This document shows positions 60,446 through 64,000 of a DNA stretch of 64,000 nucleotides, piece by piece. The position numbers were made by a program, and so were the translations under genes. The stretch covers positions 1 through 64,000 of the forward strand of contig JAHHGV010000042.1 in the NCBI GenBank assembly GCA_019359695.1, in the 5' to 3' direction. The notes below the pieces were generated by a model that did no database searches, was not told the DNA's origin, and saw only the letters and a list, made by a program, of their open reading frames with translations. The DNA comes from Brasilonema angustatum HA4187-MV1. Its GTDB lineage: Bacteria > Cyanobacteriota > Cyanobacteriia > Cyanobacteriales > Nostocaceae. Numbering within the stretch: position 1 is the stretch's first letter; every line of letters starts with the position of its first letter.

Positions 60446-61867
60446 TTAGAAAGTATAAACAGAAATTTTCTGGAAGCGCACTTCGGAAAGTGGCTTGTCT
60501 TGATAGGTCGTCACTAGGCTGATCCGGAATTGACCAGACCATTTACCTTGTTTTTGTAGCGCCTCCACAACCTTAGTTGCTTCCAAAACAACTGTCGGTT
60601 TTGGATGCTTCTCACCAGTGTCATGGTTGCCATGCTCGTGAGCCATGTGTTCGTCGTGTCCAGAGTGCTCTTCAGCATGTGAGTGATTATGAGGTTCCAT
60701 TGCGAACAACCCTATGGTTCCAACATAATTCTCTTGTTTCGGTGCTGAGTTATCATCCGGGAGATTGAGGTATACCTCATAATTCACGCCAGGCGGCTTT
60801 TCATATTCAATGCCTTCAAATACAAGCATAACTCTCTGGTTTTCCACCGGTAAGGCAGTGAATGCTGCTCTTTGGGCAACGGGAGAAATTGAAAACTCAG
60901 CTGCATTTGTTGTCAGCTGAATAACTTTTCCTTCTGGCGTAGATCCAAGAAACTCAGGCTGAGTTGAGCGTGGTGCAACAAATGACACGGTAGGTGGTGG
61001 GGGAGGTGGAGTCATCGGCTTATCGTCGTAAATATAATTTAACTGTGAAGCTGTGTCTAAGATATCTTTACCTGACATTTCCTGTTTTTGACCGTTTTCA
61101 TTAAAGAAGACGAACTTAGTATTTATCCATGTTGAATTATTGACTGGATTAGAACGACCTTGACCTTGGTTCAACCACTGCTCCCATAATCGATCAATGT
61201 TGGAGTGATGTAGCCAGAAAATTGGGTCACGAGCAGCTAACAAAGGATCGCTCATCCAACCTGCTCCTCCTATAACCGTATGAATGACATTGTGAGGCTG
61301 GTTTTCCAGTTGCCCTCTAACATTAGGATTAGCAAATTGCATTGGCCCAGGCACTACGCCTCCACCAAAGGAAGGAGCCAAAGAACCTATATCAGAAAAG
61401 AAATTTACGTAGCTTAATGCAGTTCTATACTCAACCGAGTTTGCTGGTAGTGGTTGCCCTTGATTGATTTGGTTTCTCCGCTGACTCACATACAACGTAT
61501 TTGAACTATCTGCAGGAATGCGAAACGGCTCTGGTAAAACACTCTGATTTCGCTCAGAATAATTCCAGTAGGGAAGTGAAAAGTTAGAATCTCCTGAAGC
61601 AGCTCGGACAATTCGCTCGAAAAAGTAAATATACATTCGATGCCAAGACAAGAAGAAAAAGCTTCCGTGCTGACATTGATTCCAAAATTGATTAAAGGTC
61701 GGATTTCTTAGTGAAGTCCCGTGCATGTTTGCCTGGAATATCCATCCAGTTGGATCGTTTTGATTGGCATTGGAGCGGGCTTTCATCACCTCCACACCCT
61801 TACGATACGCGGCAATTTCTGAGCCACCACTCTCTAATATCTTGTAAATATTGCGACGAGTCTGCAT
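60446..61867 (-). CDS. Tyrosinase-family copper oxidase with a His-rich insert
   Basis: The 473-aa type-3 copper protein has CuA ligands His49 (FQANMHGT), His67 (CQHGSFFFLSWHR) and His76, and CuB ligands His192/His196 (PHNVIHTVIGG) and one of His220/221 (DPIFWLHHSNIDRLWEQW). Cys65, two residues before His67, could form the Cys-His thioether known in some tyrosinases. A Pro-rich hinge (MTPPPPPPTV) leads to a C-terminal beta domain as in plant polyphenol oxidases, into which an unusual His/Glu-rich stretch (PHNHSHAEEHSGHDEHMAHE, about 392-425) is inserted. It should oxidise phenols to quinones. No signal peptide is evident. Confidence 0.9.
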   Translation of the reverse strand: MQTRRNIYKILESGGSEIAAYRKGVEVMKARSNANQNDPTGWIFQANMHGTSLRNPTFNQFWNQCQHGSFFFLSWHRMYIYFFERIVRAASGDSNFSLPYWNYSERNQSVLPEPFRIPADSSNTLYVSQRRNQINQGQPLPANSVEYRTALSYVNFFSDIGSLAPSFGGGVVPGPMQFANPNVRGQLENQPHNVIHTVIGGAGWMSDPLLAARDPIFWLHHSNIDRLWEQWLNQGQGRSNPVNNSTWINTKFVFFNENGQKQEMSGKDILDTASQLNYIYDDKPMTPPPPPPTVSFVAPRSTQPEFLGSTPEGKVIQLTTNAAEFSISPVAQRAAFTALPVENQRVMLVFEGIEYEKPPGVNYEVYLNLPDDNSAPKQENYVGTIGLFAMEPHNHSHAEEHSGHDEHMAHEHGNHDTGEKHPKPTVVLEATKVVEALQKQGKWSGQFRISLVTTYQDKPLSEVRFQKISVYTF

Positions 61868-62553
61868 ATGTTACTTGCTAAGTCCTGTTTACTAAGTGCA
61901 AAATCTCTAGTTTTGCGCTGTCAAATTAACAATCAAAATGAGTTTCTCGTTTTACTGAAAAGGTCAACTTTCTGTAACAATTCTTTACCTCTTCGCTGGA
62001 ATTTAGACTACTTCCTTCCCGCCAGAACAATATCTATTTTTGAACCGCACCAGGCGCAGAGGAGCCAGTGCATTGCGGTGAGGCAGCGCGGTCTTGGGGG
62101 TTTCCCCCAGGAGCGACTGCCGAACCCCGAAGGGGTGAATCCAGCCAATAAACCCGTAAAAGGCAAATAAGAGGTAAGGGAAAATGGGGAAGATGGGGTG
62201 AATTTGAGAAGGGGTATCAGAGAAATTTCCCTGCCTGTGTGACTCTATGTGTTTTGCTCGTCTTTCTCCTTATACCCATGTCTTCTTTTTTGCCTGACAT
62301 TATAAAGAGTTTAAAGCATCAAACAAACTTATTGTTTATCACAAGGAAAGAGGAAAGAACCTGATGAAAGATTAAATATTCCACGAAGACAGTAAAAGAA
62401 GTTTGCCTAATAAGAAAAATTTGCTCACTATATTGTTAACATTCGTAAAATTGGAGTGTTAAGGACTATAAACATGATAATAACCTAGCTAAACTAGCAA
62501 TAAGAGCATTTGTACTGTTACTTCTAAAAAAAAGGTGTGGTGCCTAATCCTCA
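61868..62553. other. Intergenic region between tyrosinase and sbcC
   Basis: The ~690-bp divergent gap holds the GC-rich repeat at 62070-62136 and AT-rich DNA either side. The 100-aa plus ORF starting at 61868 crosses the repeat and is not believed. Confidence 0.45.
62070..62136. repeat. GC-rich REP-like repeat
   Basis: It contains gaggagccagtgcattgcgg, a small hairpin (gggggtttcccccagg) and gcgactgccgaaccccgaag, the same vocabulary as the insert within the IS630 transposase (963-1018) and at 4628-4728. Confidence 0.7.
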
Positions 62554-64000
62554 ATGATTCCAATCCAACTCACCCTCAAAAACTTCCTCAGTTACTGTGA
62601 CACGACTTTAGATTTTCGTGGGTTACATACGGCTTGTATTTGTGGTTCCAATGGCGCGGGAAAATCTTCGCTACTCGAAGCTATTACCTGGGCAATTTGG
62701 GGTGAAAGCAGAGCTCCTTCAGAAGATGACGTTATCCATACAGGTGCAAAAGAAGTTAGAGTTGATTTCATCTTTGAAGCAAACCAGCAAACATATAAAG
62801 TGATTCGCACGCGATCGCGTGGTGGAAATGGTGCTCTAGAATTTCAAATACAAACGCCTACAGGTTTCCGCGCACTGACTGGTAAAGGCATAAGGGTAAC
62901 GCAAGATCTCATTTTAGAACATATTAAGTTAGATTACGACACTTTCATCAATTCAGCATACCTGCGTCAAGGTCGTGCTGATGAATTTATGCTCAAGCGA
63001 CCGAGTGAGCGTAAGGAAATATTAGCAGAGTTATTAAAACTTAATCAGTATGACGAATTAGAAGAACGGGCAAAAGAACTCTCACGTCAGTTTAAAGCAA
63101 GAGCGGAAGAGTTAGAGCGCCTTTTGGATTCGTTAAAATCTCAACTGCAACAGCGTGAAGCAACTGCCCAAAAACAAGCCGAGTTAGAAGGGCAAATCAA
63201 TCAACTGCAACAAGTACAAGCTTTTGAGAATATTCAATTACAAAGTTTGCAAGTTGTCCAGCACCAGCGACAAAACTGGGAGCAACAACTGAACTTTGTC
63301 AGGCAGCAGTATCAAAATCTGACTCAAGATTGCGATCGCCTTCAACAAGAACACTCAGCAATTGACAATCAACTATCTTCTTTAGAAGAATTTTTAACTC
63401 AAGAAGCTGAAATTAAAGCCGGGTACAATCAATACCAAATTCTCCAATCTCAAGAAGAAGCAATGGGCGCTAAATTTGAAGAGCACACTCGCGCCCAACA
63501 AGCACAGCAACAAAAGCAACAGCAGCTTACTAAACAAATTAACGAAATTGAACGGCAATTACAACACGCTGAAGCACAACTAGCGGCTTTACAGCAACAA
63601 CAGCAAGAACTCCAGCAAACTCTCAGCAAGTCAGATGAAGTCGAAGCTGCCCTAGCACAACTTGCGGCTGCACGCAACCGTCTTGCTCAAATGGATCAGT
63701 TGCAACTACAAGTAGCTCCTCTTTTGCAACAACGAGTCACATTACAAAGTCAACTGAATCGTGCTCATGCTGGTTTAATGGCTCGATTTGAACAACTCCA
63801 AGCAACAGAGAACCAACTCCAACGTCAGCACAGACGCCAACCGCAACTGCAACAAGCAGTGATCGAAGTGGCAATGCAGATTTCGGAACTGGAAAAGAAG
63901 CGAGTTTATCTGCAACGAGTGCAGGAAAAAGGACAGGAAAGACGTCACCTGATCGAACGTTTGCAAGCGCATCAACGGGACTTTGAAAAACTATTGGGAG
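62554..64000 (+). CDS. sbcC: Exonuclease SbcC / Rad50-like ATPase (5' part, runs off the window)
   Basis: This gene is absent from the ORF track because it has no stop within the window. ATG 62554 gives MIPIQLTLKNFLSYCDTTLDF, the Rad50-type N-terminal Walker A CICGSNGAGKSSLLEAITWAIWG, then DYDTFINSAYLRQGRADEFM with Q-loop character, and PSERKEILAELLKL. From about residue 185 a long Gln/Glu-rich coiled coil begins and continues to the end, 482 codons in. SbcC pairs with the nuclease SbcD to cut DNA hairpins and ends. That activity is notable here, since long palindromes abound in this genome. Confidence 0.92.
   Translation, partial: MIPIQLTLKNFLSYCDTTLDFRGLHTACICGSNGAGKSSLLEAITWAIWGESRAPSEDDVIHTGAKEVRVDFIFEANQQTYKVIRTRSRGGNGALEFQIQTPTGFRALTGKGIRVTQDLILEHIKLDYDTFINSAYLRQGRADEFMLKRPSERKEILAELLKLNQYDELEERAKELSRQFKARAEELERLLDSLKSQLQQREATAQKQAELEGQINQLQQVQAFENIQLQSLQVVQHQRQNWEQQLNFVRQQYQNLTQDCDRLQQEHSAIDNQLSSLEEFLTQEAEIKAGYNQYQILQSQEEAMGAKFEEHTRAQQAQQQKQQQLTKQINEIERQLQHAEAQLAALQQQQQELQQTLSKSDEVEAALAQLAAARNRLAQMDQLQLQVAPLLQQRVTLQSQLNRAHAGLMARFEQLQATENQLQRQHRRQPQLQQAVIEVAMQISELEKKRVYLQRVQEKGQERRHLIERLQAHQRDFEKLLG

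Noticed and set aside
61868-62170. 100-aa plus ORF upstream of sbcC
   Set aside because: Crosses a GC-rich repeat and has no coherent composition.
1-64000. tRNA, rRNA or tmRNA genes
   Set aside because: No cloverleaf with a GTTCRANTC-type T-loop in the right context was found; GGTTCGAGTACC at about 54990 is inside the DUF3155 gene.

Overview
The window reads as chromosomal DNA of a filamentous, probably heterocyst-forming cyanobacterium (Nostocales-like). Supporting signs are frequent HIP1 octamers (gcgatcgc), cyanobacterium-restricted families (NblS, a PatD-like protein, DUF3155, DUF3611, a CCB1-type factor, a Hik2/CSK-like kinase, deoxyhypusine-synthase-like SpeY), and a very high load of short tandem repeats, GC-rich REP-like inserts and hairpin/MITE-like elements between genes. 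No rRNA, tRNA or CRISPR array was seen.

Layout. 0-3 kb: a gene remnant next to a decayed IS630-family element that itself carries two small insertions. 3-7 kb: VOC protein, SpeY, macrodomain protein, CobO and an anchored hypothetical. 7-10 kb: repeat-rich, gene-poor DNA with a transposase remnant. 10-13 kb: dnaB, an FKBP isomerase and a phasin-like protein. 13-19.5 kb: an accessory block with a Uma2 nuclease-fold protein, a NACHT NTPase with a long array of near-identical HEAT-type repeats (split by an in-frame TAG just before the P-loop), an antitoxin-like small protein, a HicA/HicB pair whose hicA has an early stop, another small orphan-antitoxin-like protein and a zinc-ribbon membrane protein. 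20-25 kb: aminotransferase, then nblS and purD. 25-28.5 kb: a Tat-type secreted protein, a 172-bp palindromic element, a GC-rich epoxide-hydrolase-type gene that looks foreign, and gene fragments. 28.5-38 kb: a giant membrane protein, a DsbA-like oxidoreductase, photolyase, a zinc-finger protein, and a VWA-DUF2235 hydrolase fusion. 38-47 kb: UPF0175 fragment, membrane GTPase, orphan GlnQ ATPase abutting a truncated SDR, second Uma2, methyltransferase, hypothetical, fused dipeptide-type ABC ATPase, PatD-like protein. 47.6-64 kb: spoT/relA, serS, DUF3611, PadR regulator, CCB1-like protein, DUF3155, Hik2/CSK-like kinase, SLH protein and its SLH-less paralogue, tyrosinase, and the start of sbcC running off the end.

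How it works together. Housekeeping genes (dnaB, purD, serS, relA/spoT, nblS, phr, sbcC) are interspersed with accessory blocks marked by repeats, truncations and stop codons. The best candidate for an under-described system is the 13.1-19.0 kb block: a NACHT-HEAT STAND NTPase beside toxin-antitoxin genes, a context expected of antiviral loci. Two nonsense codons in it (NACHT TAG, hicA TAA) suggest recent inactivation, or less likely regulated readthrough. The second candidate is the VWA-DUF2235 fusion at 35.8-37.8 kb. Functional statements rest on motif recognition by eye; no database search was possible.
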